In this document: in pieces, positions 18,540 through 28,606 of the stretch
How the letters are laid out: the number at the start of each line of letters is the position of its first letter
How positions within the stretch are numbered: the stretch's first letter is position 1
DNA from: Rhizobium sp. Leaf262
Lineage (GTDB): Bacteria; Pseudomonadota; Alphaproteobacteria; Rhizobiales; Rhizobiaceae
Assembly (NCBI RefSeq): GCF_001422245.1
Contig: NZ_LMMM01000019.1
Span: forward strand, 173,501 to 237,500
Direction: 5' to 3'
Length of the DNA: 64,000 nt
The notes under the pieces: generated by a model
Database searches by the model: none
What the model was told of the DNA's origin: nothing
What the model saw: the letters and a program-made list of their open reading frames with translations, nothing else
Translations under genes and position numbers: made by a program

Positions 18540-18908
18540 AGCTGACCTGCGCCCTGCCTATGTCGTGTTAGGCATTCGATATAAATCGAAACGGCAAGTT
18601 TTGCACAGGGCGCGCGCCATTTATACAGAGTTATGCCTGCGCGATGCCTTTGAAGTAATTAGATTTAAATACATGTAAAATTGCAGTGTTCTTCAGTTAA
18701 CGGCTCATTATCCTTAATAGATTTTTGTGTCATTTTAGCAACGTCCCATTTCTGTCACGTCGCTGCCCCAATCAATTCACATTTTGGCTGTGTGATCTCC
18801 TCATTCACCCATCATTTTGATCATCAGTCGGGCAAGGGAACAAACTGTTTTACACCGCGTTTGGGAACAAGTGTTTGAGCACCCCGCGGGTATGAAAAGG
18901 AGAATAGC
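18540..18908. other. 369-bp intergenic region upstream of the outer membrane barrel gene
   Basis: An AT-rich, divergent control region. The notable structure is a near-direct repeat GGGAACAA...TGTTT at 18836-18850 and 18863-18876 (27 bp apart), close to the porin start. AAGGAGA at 18897-18903 is the porin Shine-Dalgarno. No coding sequence was supported. Confidence 0.5.
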
Positions 18909-19568
18909 ATGCGTACTATCGTTGCAACACTTATGGCGACCACTATGGCAGCTGCAGCATTTTCGGCAGCCAAGGCAGCTGACGCCGTGAACGAAGTGCC
19001 GCAGGCACCTGTCGCTTACGAGCAGCCAGCGCCTATCAGCAACTGGTCTGGCGCGTACCTCGGTGCGACTGCCAACTACGACTGGGGTCGTTTCACTGGC
19101 AACGGCGGCGACCGTGATGCTGACGGCTTCGGCGGCGGTCTCTACGGTGGTTACAACTGGCAGAGCGGCCAGCTGGTCTACGGTGCAGAAGCTGACGTTA
19201 ACCTAGGCGACAACAAGGGTTCTGCTGGTACTGGTAACTTCGGCGAATCGCTCGAAGGCAAGCAGGGCGTAAACGGATCTATTCGTGCCCGCGTTGGTTA
19301 CGACATGAACCCGTTCCTGATCTACGGTACAGGTGGTCTCGCCATTGCTGACCAAAAGGTAAGCAACGCGGTATCCAGCGACAGCGCAACGGCACTCGGC
19401 TACACGGTTGGTGCCGGTGTTGAAGCGATGGTGACCAACAACATCACCGCTCGCGTCGAATATCGCTACAGCGACTACCAGGACAAGGACTACTCGTTGA
19501 GCTCCGGAACCGTATCTCGCGGCTTCGACGATCACAGCGTTAAGGCTGGTATCGGCGTAAAGTTCTAA
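18909..19568 (+). CDS. Outer membrane beta-barrel protein, Omp25/RopB type
   Basis: 219 residues. A signal peptide (cleavage likely after AKA, residue ~23) is followed by a Pro-rich linker and then NWSGAYLGATANYDWG, the typical start of the 8-stranded Omp25/31-like barrel of Hyphomicrobiales. Alternating strands (GGGLYGGYNWQ, VNGSIRARVGYDM, ITARVEYRYSDY) end with SVKAGIGVKF and a terminal Phe. Family knowledge: abundant outer membrane proteins. A strong Shine-Dalgarno (AAGGAG) and a strong terminator suggest high expression. Confidence 0.88.
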   Translation: MRTIVATLMATTMAAAAFSAAKAADAVNEVPQAPVAYEQPAPISNWSGAYLGATANYDWGRFTGNGGDRDADGFGGGLYGGYNWQSGQLVYGAEADVNLGDNKGSAGTGNFGESLEGKQGVNGSIRARVGYDMNPFLIYGTGGLAIADQKVSNAVSSDSATALGYTVGAGVEAMVTNNITARVEYRYSDYQDKDYSLSSGTVSRGFDDHSVKAGIGVKF

Positions 19569-19590
19569 TCCCTAATCGGATTGACTGTTC

Positions 19591-19617
19591 AAAGCCGGGG
19601 TTCGCCCCGGCTTTTTT
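19591..19617 (+). terminator. Intrinsic terminator of the barrel gene
   Basis: AAAGCCGGGG-TTCG-CCCCGGCTTTTTT: a 9- to 10-bp GC-rich stem with a UUCG-type tetraloop and a T-run. Confidence 0.92.
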
Positions 19618-19707
19618 CGTTTTGGTGCGTTCGTTGATAGGAGATGCATCGGCATCATGTCGACGAAATGCGAGGGGGCTGATTGCCAGCCCCGCTATGA
19701 TCTTTCT

Positions 19708-20304
19708 TCAGGCAGGCGCCTTCATTTCTGAGTATTCCTTGAAACGCGTGCCGAACTTGTCAGGCCATTGCGCCAGTTTCTTACGCCCCTCTGCCCATTC
19801 ACCCGCAAAACGCAGGTCGAGATAGCCGATCATGGCGGCAAGTGCGAAATGTCCACCATGCAGCTTTTTGCCGGTTTTGGGCAGGTTGGCGTTCAGATAG
19901 TCGAGAGCCCGAACGACCTTGCCCCACTGCTTGTCGATCCACGGCTGATGGATTCTGTCTTCCGGGCGGAAGCGGCGCTCATAGACGATGGCAAGGAGGC
20001 AATCCATGATGCCATCGCAAAGGGCTTCCAGCACTTCTGCTTCGGTGCGCTTCGCATGTTTTTTTGGATAGAGCTTTCCGCCGGCTTGCCTGTCGAGATA
20101 ATGCATGATGGCGACGCTATCGTAGATCGAGCCGCCATCGTCCAGAAGCAGGACAGGGATTTTGCCCAGCGGATTGTTGTCCATCAGCGTCGCAGGTTCG
20201 GCGCTGGTATCGACGCGAACATCGGTGATGCCGATGTCTAGGTAGCGCGCTGCCATGCGGACCTTTGCAGAGTAGGGAGAAGCGGGGGAGTAGAGCAATT
20301 CCAT
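19708..20304 (-). CDS. Glutathione S-transferase family protein
   Basis: 198 residues. The N-terminal thioredoxin-like domain has LLYSPASPYSAKVRMA, the cis-Pro motif KIPVLLLDDG, and the acidic/Ser pair in IYDSVAIMHYLD. A helical C-terminal domain carries the conserved FALAAMIGYLDLRF helix. It is unrelated at the sequence level to the GST at 10778 beyond the fold. It is separated from the upstream RNase T2 gene by 12 bp, so the two may be co-transcribed. Confidence 0.82.
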   Translation of the reverse strand: MELLYSPASPYSAKVRMAARYLDIGITDVRVDTSAEPATLMDNNPLGKIPVLLLDDGGSIYDSVAIMHYLDRQAGGKLYPKKHAKRTEAEVLEALCDGIMDCLLAIVYERRFRPEDRIHQPWIDKQWGKVVRALDYLNANLPKTGKKLHGGHFALAAMIGYLDLRFAGEWAEGRKKLAQWPDKFGTRFKEYSEMKAPA

Positions 20305-20316
20305 ATGTATTGACCT

Positions 20317-21051
20317 TTAAGGGTGGCTGATGGGGAGAATTTCGGTGGTGCCTGCGCGACAACCCCTGCGATCGACCTCGGGGCAATCACGAAAGCTCAA
20401 ATCTTTGTTCATGCAGATGCGAACCTCTTCAAGTTTTGGTCCTTCGCAACTGATGGCAACGCCGCTCTTTGATAGGTCGGGGTTGGACGCGACGAATGCG
20501 CTTTCGATGGCATCGGCGGACATCTTCCGCGCGGTTGTACCTCCAGCGATTTCAACAGGCAGTCTGACGCGCTCGTAGGCGTTGCGAATGGTCGAGAGAT
20601 AATCTTCTTGCGAAAGCCCGCTGCACGTGCCGTGTTTGCGCCATTGATGACCGATGAGCCCCATGGAAGGCATGATATCGAACATCGTGCGCCCAAGGCT
20701 CTGGGGAACACGTTCTTCCCGATTCTTTCCGCAAAACTCTGGGTAACCCTGCTCGTTTTGCGGCCATAGGCCGTGGACGATGAAGCCGTATTTGCGATCG
20801 GTTCCGCATTGCTGCTTGCTGTTTGCACCCGCATCGCTGGCGCAAAAGGCTGGCGACCACGATAGAGACAGAACGTAAAAATCAAAACCGGAACCTTGCA
20901 CCGGTTGGGCAGTTCGTGTTGGGGAGGGTGAATTGGAAGACGGACGCACGGTTTCGTGAGAGGTATCCAGGACCTGTCCGTTCAACAGCATCCATCCGGC
21001 GGCAGCCAGCGAAAGCACGGCCAAAGCGATAAAACCGGCATATTGTTTCAT
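20317..21051 (-). CDS. Ribonuclease T2 family protein, exported
   Basis: 244 residues from the ATG at 21051; an in-frame GTG lies at 21099. An N-terminal hydrophobic helix (about 5-22) acts as signal or anchor, so the enzyme is periplasmic or secreted. Both catalytic motifs are present: CAS-I FIVHGLWPQ and CAS-II HQWRKHGTC, preceded by LSLSWSPAFC. Family knowledge: cleaves single-stranded RNA through 2',3'-cyclic phosphates. Several Cys residues suggest disulfides. Neither start has a good Shine-Dalgarno. Confidence 0.87.
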   Translation of the reverse strand: MKQYAGFIALAVLSLAAAGWMLLNGQVLDTSHETVRPSSNSPSPTRTAQPVQGSGFDFYVLSLSWSPAFCASDAGANSKQQCGTDRKYGFIVHGLWPQNEQGYPEFCGKNREERVPQSLGRTMFDIMPSMGLIGHQWRKHGTCSGLSQEDYLSTIRNAYERVRLPVEIAGGTTARKMSADAIESAFVASNPDLSKSGVAISCEGPKLEEVRICMNKDLSFRDCPEVDRRGCRAGTTEILPISHP

Positions 21052-21240
21052 CGGGCCAACCGTCTTTCCATGAGGCGATGACAAAGTCTTGATCGTCACC
21101 GGCTTTTATACCATCTCGCGCCTGTGGCAAACAGTCGTCCGAAAAACGAAACATAGGTTGAAACGAAGCTTATATAACGAATAAGCTCTACGAATCCGGG
21201 GTTTTGCTGCCGGAAGAGGAGTAAGCCCGGGCATGTCCGC

Positions 21241-22194
21241 ATGAAATTGAAGAAATACATCTGGCCAGTCGTCGGGGCGGCAACGATCGGATTTTCGGTC
21301 TGGCTCCTCTATAAGGAATTACGGCATCTTTCGCTTGACGATGTCTGGGATAGTCTGGTGGCAATAGGCACCCATGACTGGCTGATGTCTGGCCTTTGCA
21401 CCCTGGTCGCTTATGCCGCATTGGCTGGTTATGACCGGATTGCCTTACAACATCTCAAGCGGAAAGTCGGCTGGCTCTTCATCACGCTCACATCGTTCAC
21501 GACTTACGCGCTGTCGCATAATGTCGGCGCATCCGTCTTCTCCGGCGCGGTCGTGCGTTACCGTGCCTATACGTCCAAGGGGCTGAGCGTTTCGGAGATT
21601 GGCGTTCTTGTTGCGCTTTGCTCCTTCACCTTCGTCATCGGCACCATCATGCTGATTGGTCTCGTCCTGATCTATGAGCCTGATATCACCGAGCGTTTCG
21701 TGGGTATTCTCCCCGTCGAGGCGTCTCGAACGACCGGCTTTTTGCTTCTTGCCATCGTCGGTCTGTATGTCATCGGTAGTCTGTTGAAGCTTCGGCCGCT
21801 CAAAATCGGCTCATTCACACTGTTCTATCCGGTTCCGCGTCTTGTCATCCAGCAGCTTGTCATCGGACCCATCGAACTGCTGGGTGCCGCGGGTATCATC
21901 TATTTTGCGCTGCCGGATGCGGGGAATCCCGGCTTCATGGTGATTCTCGGCATATTCCTGATTTCGTTTTCAGCGGCCCTGATCTCGCACGCGCCTGGCG
22001 GTCTTGGTGTTCTGGAGCTCGTCTTCGTCACCGGGCTACCGGACATGAACCCGGCAGACGTCATCGCAGCGCTCCTCGTCTTTCGCCTGTTCTACCTCAT
22101 CATTCCCTTCGTCATCGGCCTGTTCATCATTCTCTTCTTCGAGAGGTCGCAGCTGGCGGCTGCTGAACGGGAAGAGCGACATCTGGAACGGTAA
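21241..22194 (+). CDS. UPF0104 / lysylphosphatidylglycerol synthase-type membrane protein
   Basis: 317 residues with about eight membrane helices. The segments SHNVGASVFSGAVVRYRAY and SHAPGGLGVLELVF are characteristic of the YbhN/UPF0104 family, which matches the membrane (flippase-like) part of MprF. The synthase domain is absent, so a lipid-related role is only an inference. The start is odd: the best Shine-Dalgarno (GAGGAG, 21216-21221) serves an ATG at 21233 that encodes a three-codon ORF. The TGA of that ORF overlaps this gene's ATG. Confidence 0.78.
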   Translation: MKLKKYIWPVVGAATIGFSVWLLYKELRHLSLDDVWDSLVAIGTHDWLMSGLCTLVAYAALAGYDRIALQHLKRKVGWLFITLTSFTTYALSHNVGASVFSGAVVRYRAYTSKGLSVSEIGVLVALCSFTFVIGTIMLIGLVLIYEPDITERFVGILPVEASRTTGFLLLAIVGLYVIGSLLKLRPLKIGSFTLFYPVPRLVIQQLVIGPIELLGAAGIIYFALPDAGNPGFMVILGIFLISFSAALISHAPGGLGVLELVFVTGLPDMNPADVIAALLVFRLFYLIIPFVIGLFIILFFERSQLAAAEREERHLER

Positions 22195-22197
22195 GAG

Positions 22198-23043
22198 CTA
22201 TTCGCCCTGGAGCCAGAACGCACGGTGCGATGCGTAGCGGTCCTGCGCCATGACGTTCTTGAGGGCGGGGAGAAGGCTGTGCAGTTCGTCCTTCAGTGTG
22301 AAGGGCGGGTTGACGATAATCAGGCCTGAGCCGCTCAGTCCATCCAGCCGGTCGCTGCGAACGGAAAGCTCCGCACAAAGCATCTTCGGGATTTCGTAGG
22401 ATTGCAGCAGCTCGTGAAAATCCTTGATTGGCGCGCCTTTTTTCAGGGGATACCAAAGGCAATAGGTGCCTGTCGCAAACCGACGATAGGCCTTGTGAAA
22501 GCCTTCTGCCATGCGCTCATATTCATTCTCTTTTTCAAACGGTGGATCGACCAGCACGAGGCCGCGCTTTTCTTTCGGCGGGAGATGCGCACCCAGTGAC
22601 AGCCAGCCGTCGAGTTCTGTCACACGCGCCTGATAATCACCTTCGAACAGGCGCGAGAGCGCGCGAAAATCATCCGGGTGCAGTTCCATGGCCGAAAGCC
22701 GGTCCTGCGGGCGAAACAGCATGCGCGCCAGCTTCGGAGAGCCGGGATAGTACTGGATGCCGCCGTCAGGATTGAGGTCTTTGACTGCGGTCAGATAGGG
22801 CTCCAGCAAATCCGCGACAGCTGGGGACAGATCAGCTTCCAGCAGCTTGCCGATGCCGGTCTGCCATTCGCCGGTTTTCTGCGCCTCTTCTGATGACAGG
22901 TCGTAAAGACCGATGCCGGCATGCGTATCCAGCACGCGGAAAGCCTTGTCCTTGTTTTGCAGATAGCAAACCAGCCGCGCCATGACCGCATGTTTGAGAA
23001 CATCGGCAAAGTTGCCTGCGTGGTAAATGTGCCGATAGTTCAT
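22198..23043 (-). CDS. rlmJ: 23S rRNA (adenine-N6)-methyltransferase RlmJ
   Basis: 281 residues. It is expected to methylate 23S rRNA at the position equivalent to A2030. The family start MNYRHIYHAGNFADVLKH, SAM-binding RVLDTHAGIGLYDL (about 37-50), and catalytic motif IV VDPPFE (about 160) are intact. A C-terminal SGLIIVNPPF matches the family. It is convergent with the UPF0104 gene with a 3-bp gap, and divergent from the oxidoreductase at 23127. Confidence 0.94.
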   Translation of the reverse strand: MNYRHIYHAGNFADVLKHAVMARLVCYLQNKDKAFRVLDTHAGIGLYDLSSEEAQKTGEWQTGIGKLLEADLSPAVADLLEPYLTAVKDLNPDGGIQYYPGSPKLARMLFRPQDRLSAMELHPDDFRALSRLFEGDYQARVTELDGWLSLGAHLPPKEKRGLVLVDPPFEKENEYERMAEGFHKAYRRFATGTYCLWYPLKKGAPIKDFHELLQSYEIPKMLCAELSVRSDRLDGLSGSGLIIVNPPFTLKDELHSLLPALKNVMAQDRYASHRAFWLQGE

Positions 23044-23126
23044 GCGCGCCGATGCCTTTTATGAATATTCGTGATGGTCTTCACTTCGGCCTTTTGGCCT
23101 TCACCGCTTTGCAATATACAAAAGCG

Positions 23127-25259
23127 ATGAACGATGCGACCCCGATTTCCGCCAAAGCCGTGACTGGTGCTGTCAGCATCGGCCACACCGTCTGTCCCCA
23201 TGACTGTCCAAGCGCCTGTGCGCTGGAGGTGGATATCAACACGGATGGCCGGATTGGCCGCGTGCGCGGGGCTAATGCGAATACGTACACGGCTGGCGTC
23301 ATCTGCGCCAAGGTGGCGCGCTATTCCGAGCGCATCTACCATCCGGGCCGCCTGCTGACGCCGAAGCGCCGCAAGGGTGCCAAAGGGGCGGGCGACTGGC
23401 AGGAGATCAATTGGGAAAATGCTCTCGATGAAATTGCCGACGCTTTCGTCAAGGCGGAAGCAAAGCATGGCGCGGAAGCCATCTGGCCGTATTTCTATGC
23501 CGGAACTATGGGGCAGGTGCAACGAGATAGCATCGAGCGCCTTCGCCACGCCAAGAAATATTCCGGCTTCTTCGGCTCTATCTGCACCAATATGGCGTGG
23601 ACCGGATACGTCATGGGCACCGGCGCGCTGCGCGGACCGGACCCGCGCGAAATGGCAAAAGCCGATGTCGTCGTCATCTGGGGCACCAATGCGGTGGCGA
23701 CGCAGGTCAATGTCATGACCCATGCGATCCGCGCCCGCAAGGAACGCGGCGCGAAGATCGTGGTTGTCGATATCTACGATAATCCGACCATGAAGCAGGC
23801 GGATATGAAGCTGATCGTGCGCCCCGGCACGGATGCCGCACTCGCCTGCGCCGTGATGCACATTGCTTTCCGGGATGGTTATGCCGACCGCGCCTATATC
23901 GAGAAATTCGCGGATGATCCCGCTGGTCTGGAAGCGCATCTCGCATCCAAGACCCCGCAATGGGCCGCAGAAATTACCGGCCTTTCGTTGGAGGAAATCG
24001 AGGCTTTTGCAAAGCTCGTCGGCACTACGCAGAAGAGCTTCTTCCGCCTGGGCTACGGTTTTGCCCGCCAGCGCAATGGCGCGGTTGCCATGCATGCAGC
24101 GCTTTCCATCGCCACCGTTCTGGGCTCCTGGCAATATGAAGGCGGCGGCGCGTTTCACAACAATGGTGATATCTTCCGGCTCAACAAGGCTGAACTGATG
24201 GGCACGGCCTATGCCGATCCCAATGTGCGCCAACTCGACCAATCGCAGATCGGTCGTGTGCTGACCGGAGATGCCGAGGCTCTGCGTTACGGCGGGCCGG
24301 TAACGGCGCTGCTGATACAGAACACCAATCCCGTCAATGTCTGCCCGGAGCAGCGGCTGGTCAAACAGGGTTTCCTGCGCGACGATCTCTTCGTTGCCGT
24401 GCATGAGCAGTTTATGACAGAGACAGCCGAGCTTGCCGACATCGTGCTGCCCGCCACCATGTTCCTCGAACATGACGACATCTACCGCGCCGGTGGCCAG
24501 AACCACATTCTGCTGGGGCCGAAACTCGTGGAGCCGCCGGATACGGTTCGCACCAATCTCTTCGTTATCGAGGAACTGGCCAAGCGCCTCGGCGTATCGG
24601 ATATGCCCGGTTTCGGCATGACCGAGCGTGAGCATATCGATCTCATTCTCGGCCCCGGCGGTTGGGGCGATTTCGACAGCCTTGCCGAAGAGAAATGGAT
24701 CGACGCGCAGCCGTCATTTGAGGCCGCGCATTATCTCGAAGGCTTCGGCTATGCGGATGGCAAATTCCGCTTCAGCCCGGATTGGCAAAGCGGTCCTTCA
24801 CCCAACAAGCCCCCGAAAAACGTTCCGGTCATGGGGCCAGTTACTGAGTTACCGAAATTCCCGGATCAGGTTGATGTCATCGAAGTGGCGGATGCCGAGC
24901 ATCCGTTCCGGCTGGCGACATCACCCGCGCGGAACTTCCTGAACTCGACCTTCGCGGAGACGAAGACCTCCGTTCAGAAAGAGGGCCGCCCGGAACTGAT
25001 GATCTGTCTGGCAGATGCGCAGCGTCTTGATATTGTCGATGGCGATATTGTGCGGATTGGCAATGCGCGCGGAGATTTGCGCATTCACGCCAAGATCGTT
25101 GAAGGGGCGAAAGCGGGTGTGCTGATTGCCGAGGGACTGTGGCCCAACAAGGCGCATCTGGATGGCGAAGGCATCAATATTCTCACCGGCGGTGACGCCG
25201 TTGCGCCCTATGGCGGCGCTGCTTTTCACGACAACAAGGTCTGGCTTCAAAAAGCGTAA
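23127..25259 (+). CDS. Molybdopterin (bis-MGD) oxidoreductase, DMSO reductase superfamily
   Basis: 710 residues from the ATG at 23127; in-frame ATGs lie at 23052 and 23061. An N-terminal [4Fe-4S] ligand set (CPHDCPSACAL and VICAK) is followed by the alpha-subunit core with VVIWGTNAVAT, QNTNPVNVCPEQ and a C-terminal molydopterin dinucleotide-binding domain (about 590-705). There is no Tat or Sec signal, so it is cytoplasmic. No electron-transfer subunit is adjacent and the substrate is unknown. Cofactor supply links it to moaD/moaE in this window. The very short gap to divergent rlmJ must hold both promoters. Confidence 0.87.
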   Translation: MNDATPISAKAVTGAVSIGHTVCPHDCPSACALEVDINTDGRIGRVRGANANTYTAGVICAKVARYSERIYHPGRLLTPKRRKGAKGAGDWQEINWENALDEIADAFVKAEAKHGAEAIWPYFYAGTMGQVQRDSIERLRHAKKYSGFFGSICTNMAWTGYVMGTGALRGPDPREMAKADVVVIWGTNAVATQVNVMTHAIRARKERGAKIVVVDIYDNPTMKQADMKLIVRPGTDAALACAVMHIAFRDGYADRAYIEKFADDPAGLEAHLASKTPQWAAEITGLSLEEIEAFAKLVGTTQKSFFRLGYGFARQRNGAVAMHAALSIATVLGSWQYEGGGAFHNNGDIFRLNKAELMGTAYADPNVRQLDQSQIGRVLTGDAEALRYGGPVTALLIQNTNPVNVCPEQRLVKQGFLRDDLFVAVHEQFMTETAELADIVLPATMFLEHDDIYRAGGQNHILLGPKLVEPPDTVRTNLFVIEELAKRLGVSDMPGFGMTEREHIDLILGPGGWGDFDSLAEEKWIDAQPSFEAAHYLEGFGYADGKFRFSPDWQSGPSPNKPPKNVPVMGPVTELPKFPDQVDVIEVADAEHPFRLATSPARNFLNSTFAETKTSVQKEGRPELMICLADAQRLDIVDGDIVRIGNARGDLRIHAKIVEGAKAGVLIAEGLWPNKAHLDGEGINILTGGDAVAPYGGAAFHDNKVWLQKA

Positions 25260-25303
25260 CACGGATTTTGGCCGTCGACATTGGATAATGGATGGAGTTT
25301 TTC

Positions 25304-25921
25304 ATGAATGATTCGACCACAGATCAATTCGTCACGGCTGGCGACGAGGGTCGGGTACGGTTGGTTGCGAAAGAAACGGTCTGGAAACGATTCATTCACT
25401 TGCAGACATTGGTCTTCGACCAGACTACCGCCGACGGGCGGGTAACGCGCTTAAACCGCGAAGTGCACGACCATGGCTGTGCCGCCGCTATTCTGCTGTT
25501 CGACCCTAAGAAAAACGCCGTCGTTCTCGTGCGCCAATTCCGCCCCGCCGCCTTCGTGAACGGCGATCCAAGCTTCATGCTGGAAGTGCCCGCAGGCCTC
25601 ATCGATGACGACCAGCCCGATGAGGCCATCCGTCGCGAGGCGATGGAAGAAACCGGCTATGCGGTAAAGGACGTACAATACCTTTTCGAAACCTACGCCA
25701 GCCCCGGCACGCTAACGGAAAAGGTCGCCCTGTTTTATGCCCGTATCGACCTGGAAGAAAAGGCAGGGATCGGCGGCGGTCTTGAGACAGAGGGCGAGGA
25801 CATCGAGGTTCTCTCCATCCCGCTGGACGAAGCATTCGGGATGATCACGACGGGCGAGATATCGGACGCGAAGACGATTATTTTGCTTCAGTGGGCGATG
25901 CTGAACCGGGCGGGGTTATAA
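25304..25921 (+). CDS. nudK: NudK-type Nudix hydrolase (ADP-ribose/GDP-mannose pyrophosphatase group)
   Basis: 205 residues. The Nudix box AGLIDDDQPDEAIRREAMEE, followed by TGY (about 98-120), has the one-residue-shorter spacing of NudK rather than the canonical box. The usual first Glu is Gln here; the metal-binding REAMEE core is intact. The upstream segment VLVRQFRPAAF and downstream SPGTLTEKVALFYARI fit the family. GGAG at 25294-25297 sets the ATG at 25304. Family knowledge: cleaves the pyrophosphate of nucleotide sugars such as GDP-mannose, in the cytoplasm. It is probably co-transcribed with the oxidoreductase 44 bp upstream. Confidence 0.8.
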   Translation: MNDSTTDQFVTAGDEGRVRLVAKETVWKRFIHLQTLVFDQTTADGRVTRLNREVHDHGCAAAILLFDPKKNAVVLVRQFRPAAFVNGDPSFMLEVPAGLIDDDQPDEAIRREAMEETGYAVKDVQYLFETYASPGTLTEKVALFYARIDLEEKAGIGGGLETEGEDIEVLSIPLDEAFGMITTGEISDAKTIILLQWAMLNRAGL

Positions 25922-25932
25922 ATTTTACCAAC

Positions 25933-26330
25933 TCACCCAAAAACGACGTTCTCAGCCATTGCAGCAGCAGCGAGTTTTTTGTCATTCGTTGCCAACGGAA
26001 TTGCATGTGAGGCGGCAAGCGCGAGATAGGCCGCGTCGTATGCGGAGAGGGAATGCTTTTTTGCCAGCCGCATGATGGTGATGTGGTCCCCGCCGCTGAC
26101 GATGATGAGCGGCAGGCTGTTGAAGCGGAGGAGGATCGAGAAGATTTCGTCTTGGTCTATGCGTTTACGCTTTTCTGCGGAGAGCAGGATGTTCCGCAGT
26201 TCATGCGATAGAAGATCGGGCGCGATTGCGTCGTCCGTCTCCAATCTGTCCAGGGCATTATCGGCGACGTCGCTCGTTTCATCTGGTAGGAACCATGCGG
26301 CGACAATGGATGCATCGACCACGAATGGCA

Positions 26331-26331
<1 letters not shown>
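25933..26331 (-). CDS. vapC: PIN-domain toxin, VapC family
   Basis: 132 residues from the ATG at 26331, whose A is the last base of the antitoxin stop (TGATG), so translation is coupled. The PIN-domain acidic residues are visible: Asp in FVVDASIVAAWF, Glu in LLSHELRNIL, Asp in LSAYDAAYLALA and Asp in LATNDKKLA. Family knowledge: Mg-dependent RNase that cuts tRNA or other RNA, held inactive by its antitoxin. A longer reading frame to 26355 is rejected because it would run into the antitoxin. Confidence 0.9.
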
Positions 26332-26638
<307 letters not shown>

Positions 26639-26645
26639 ATGGGAT

Positions 26646-27299
26646 TTATGCAGAAATAAGCTGCTGCCCCGCCTCACAGGCGTGATCACTGCGAACAGCC
26701 TTGCCGCCCTCCATCCGCACCTTGCCCTCTGCCAAAAGCTTGAGGGTGAGGGGGTAGAGTTGATGTTCCACGGTCAGAACACGGGCGGCGAGTGCGTTCG
26801 CATCATCGCCTGCCAGAACCGGCACTGCCGCCTGACCGATGACCGGGCCTTCGTCCATGCCTTCGGTGACGAAATGCACGGTGCAGCCGGTGATCTTCAT
26901 GCCGCTCTCGATGGCGCGTTCATGGGTGTGAAGGCCGGGGAAGAGGGGCAGGAGCGATGGGTGGATGTTGATGATGCGGCCCGCATAGGGTGCGATGAAA
27001 TCACCGGAGATGAGACGCATGTAGCCCGCGAGACAGATGATGTCAGGCGCGATTTCGCCAAGCGCCGCCAGAATGGAGGCTTCGTGTTCGGCCTTGCTGG
27101 AATAGGTCTTGCGCTCGAACACGAGCGTCGGAATTCCGAGGCTCTGTGCTTTCGCAAGCCCGCCAGCCGTTGCCTTGTCTGATATCACGCAGGCGATTTC
27201 CGCCGGAAAATCCGGCGCCTGGCAGGCCTGCGCCAGCGCCATCATGTTGGAGCCGCTGCCGGAGATGAAAACGACGACGCGTTTGCGTGCGGTGCTCAT
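26646..27299 (-). CDS. purN: Phosphoribosylglycinamide formyltransferase
   Basis: 217 residues. It transfers formyl from 10-formyl-THF to GAR in purine synthesis. Conserved parts are [13 protein letters not shown], the folate loop LAGYMRLIS, catalytic [21 protein letters not shown] and the Asp of [15 protein letters not shown]. Its ATG overlaps the purM stop (ATGA), so it is the second gene of purM-purN. Confidence 0.96.
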   Translation of the reverse strand: MSTARKRVVVFISGSGSNMMALAQACQAPDFPAEIACVISDKATAGGLAKAQSLGIPTLVFERKTYSSKAEHEASILAALGEIAPDIICLAGYMRLISGDFIAPYAGRIINIHPSLLPLFPGLHTHERAIESGMKITGCTVHFVTEGMDEGPVIGQAAVPVLAGDDANALAARVLTVEHQLYPLTLKLLAEGKVRMEGGKAVRSDHACEAGQQLISA

Positions 27300-28369
27300 A
27301 GGGCGAGCGTGCCCTTGTAGATCGTGCCGTGTTCGCCTTCTGCCCGTGCCACCATGCGGCCCAGAGCAAAGACGGTCTCGCCTTCGGCAGTCAGGGCGTC
27401 GGTAACCTTCTGGGCGTTCTCAGCGGAGACCACGACGATCATGCCGACGCCGCAGTTGAAGGTGCGCAGCATTTCGTTGGGTGCAACGCCGCCGGTCTTG
27501 GCCAGCCATGAGAAAACGGCGGGAACCTTGATGGCGTCGAGATCGATCTCAGCGGCCAGATGCTTTGGCAAAACGCGCGGAATATTCTCGGGGAAGCCGC
27601 CGCCGGTGATATGCGCCAGCGCCTTCAACGCGCTGGTTTCGCGAATGGCCTTGAGAAGCGGCTTCACATAGATGCGTGTCGGTGTCAGCAACGCTTCGCC
27701 CAGCTTCTTGCCATCGGCGAAAGGAGCGGGGGCGTCCCAGTCGAGACCGGAAAGCGAGACGATCTTGCGCACCAGCGAGAAACCGTTGGAGTGTACGCCG
27801 GAAGAAGAGAGGCCGAGAATGACATCGCCTTCGGCAATGTCGCCCGCTGGCAGAAGCTGGCCGCGTTCGGCGGCACCCACGGCAAAACCTGCCAGATCGT
27901 AATCGCCATCCGAATACATGCCCGGCATTTCAGCGGTCTCACCACCGATCAGCGCACAGCCGGATTCGCGGCAGCCTGCGGCAATGCCGGTAACGATGGC
28001 CGCACCCTGATCCGGGTCGAGCTTGCCGGTGGCGAAATAGTCGAGGAAGAAGAGCGGTTCTGCACCCTGCACAACGAGATCGTTGACGCACATGGCGACG
28101 AGGTCGATGCCGACGGTGTCGTGATAATTCGCGTCGATGGCGATCTTGAGCTTGGTGCCGACGCCGTCATTTGCTGCCACCAGAACCGGGTCGGTAAAGC
28201 CAGCGGCTTTCAGATCGAACAGGCCACCAAAGCCACCGATTTCACCATCCGCACCGGGGCGTCGGGTGGAGCGCACGGCTGGCTTGATCTTCTCGACCAT
28301 CAGGTTTCCGGCGTCGATATCCACGCCTGCATCGCTGTAGGTAAGACCGTTCTTGCCCGACTGGCTCAT
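27296..28369 (-). CDS. purM: Phosphoribosylformylglycinamidine cyclo-ligase
   Basis: 357 residues. It makes AIR from FGAM with ATP, the step after purL. Family blocks are the N-terminal [68 protein letters not shown] and [15 protein letters not shown]. The ATG at 28369 matches the family N-terminus. The open frame continues about 190 codons upstream, but that part is not conserved and overlaps the divergent perM promoter. Confidence 0.96.
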   Translation of the reverse strand: MSQSGKNGLTYSDAGVDIDAGNLMVEKIKPAVRSTRRPGADGEIGGFGGLFDLKAAGFTDPVLVAANDGVGTKLKIAIDANYHDTVGIDLVAMCVNDLVVQGAEPLFFLDYFATGKLDPDQGAAIVTGIAAGCRESGCALIGGETAEMPGMYSDGDYDLAGFAVGAAERGQLLPAGDIAEGDVILGLSSSGVHSNGFSLVRKIVSLSGLDWDAPAPFADGKKLGEALLTPTRIYVKPLLKAIRETSALKALAHITGGGFPENIPRVLPKHLAAEIDLDAIKVPAVFSWLAKTGGVAPNEMLRTFNCGVGMIVVVSAENAQKVTDALTAEGETVFALGRMVARAEGEHGTIYKGTLAL

Positions 28370-28533
28370 GGCTCTCGTCTCCACTGGTTCCGTTTGGCGT
28401 CGCCATTCGCATGAGACGGGTGACGATGCAAGTATGAGCGTGGCAAAACGCATGTTTTTCACGCCTTTTGGCTGTTTTAGCCGTATTGTTATGGGAAAGG
28501 TCAGCCGTGACGAATTTGGCAACGGTGCCTCAC

Positions 28534-28562
28534 TTGACCAGTCCGGTCCACGCATCCTATCT
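28534..28562 (+). promoter_or_regulatory. Promoter of the AI-2E family permease-hdaA operon
   Basis: TTGACC (28534-28539), 17-bp spacer, CTATCT (28557-28562), preceded by C as in the rhizobial CTTGAC-N17-CTATAT consensus. The expected start is near 28569, 38 nt before the ATG. Confidence 0.6.
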
Positions 28563-28606
28563 CCTAACCAAGGCGTTATGAGTAAAGGCGCCCAAAGGAG
28601 CAGACG

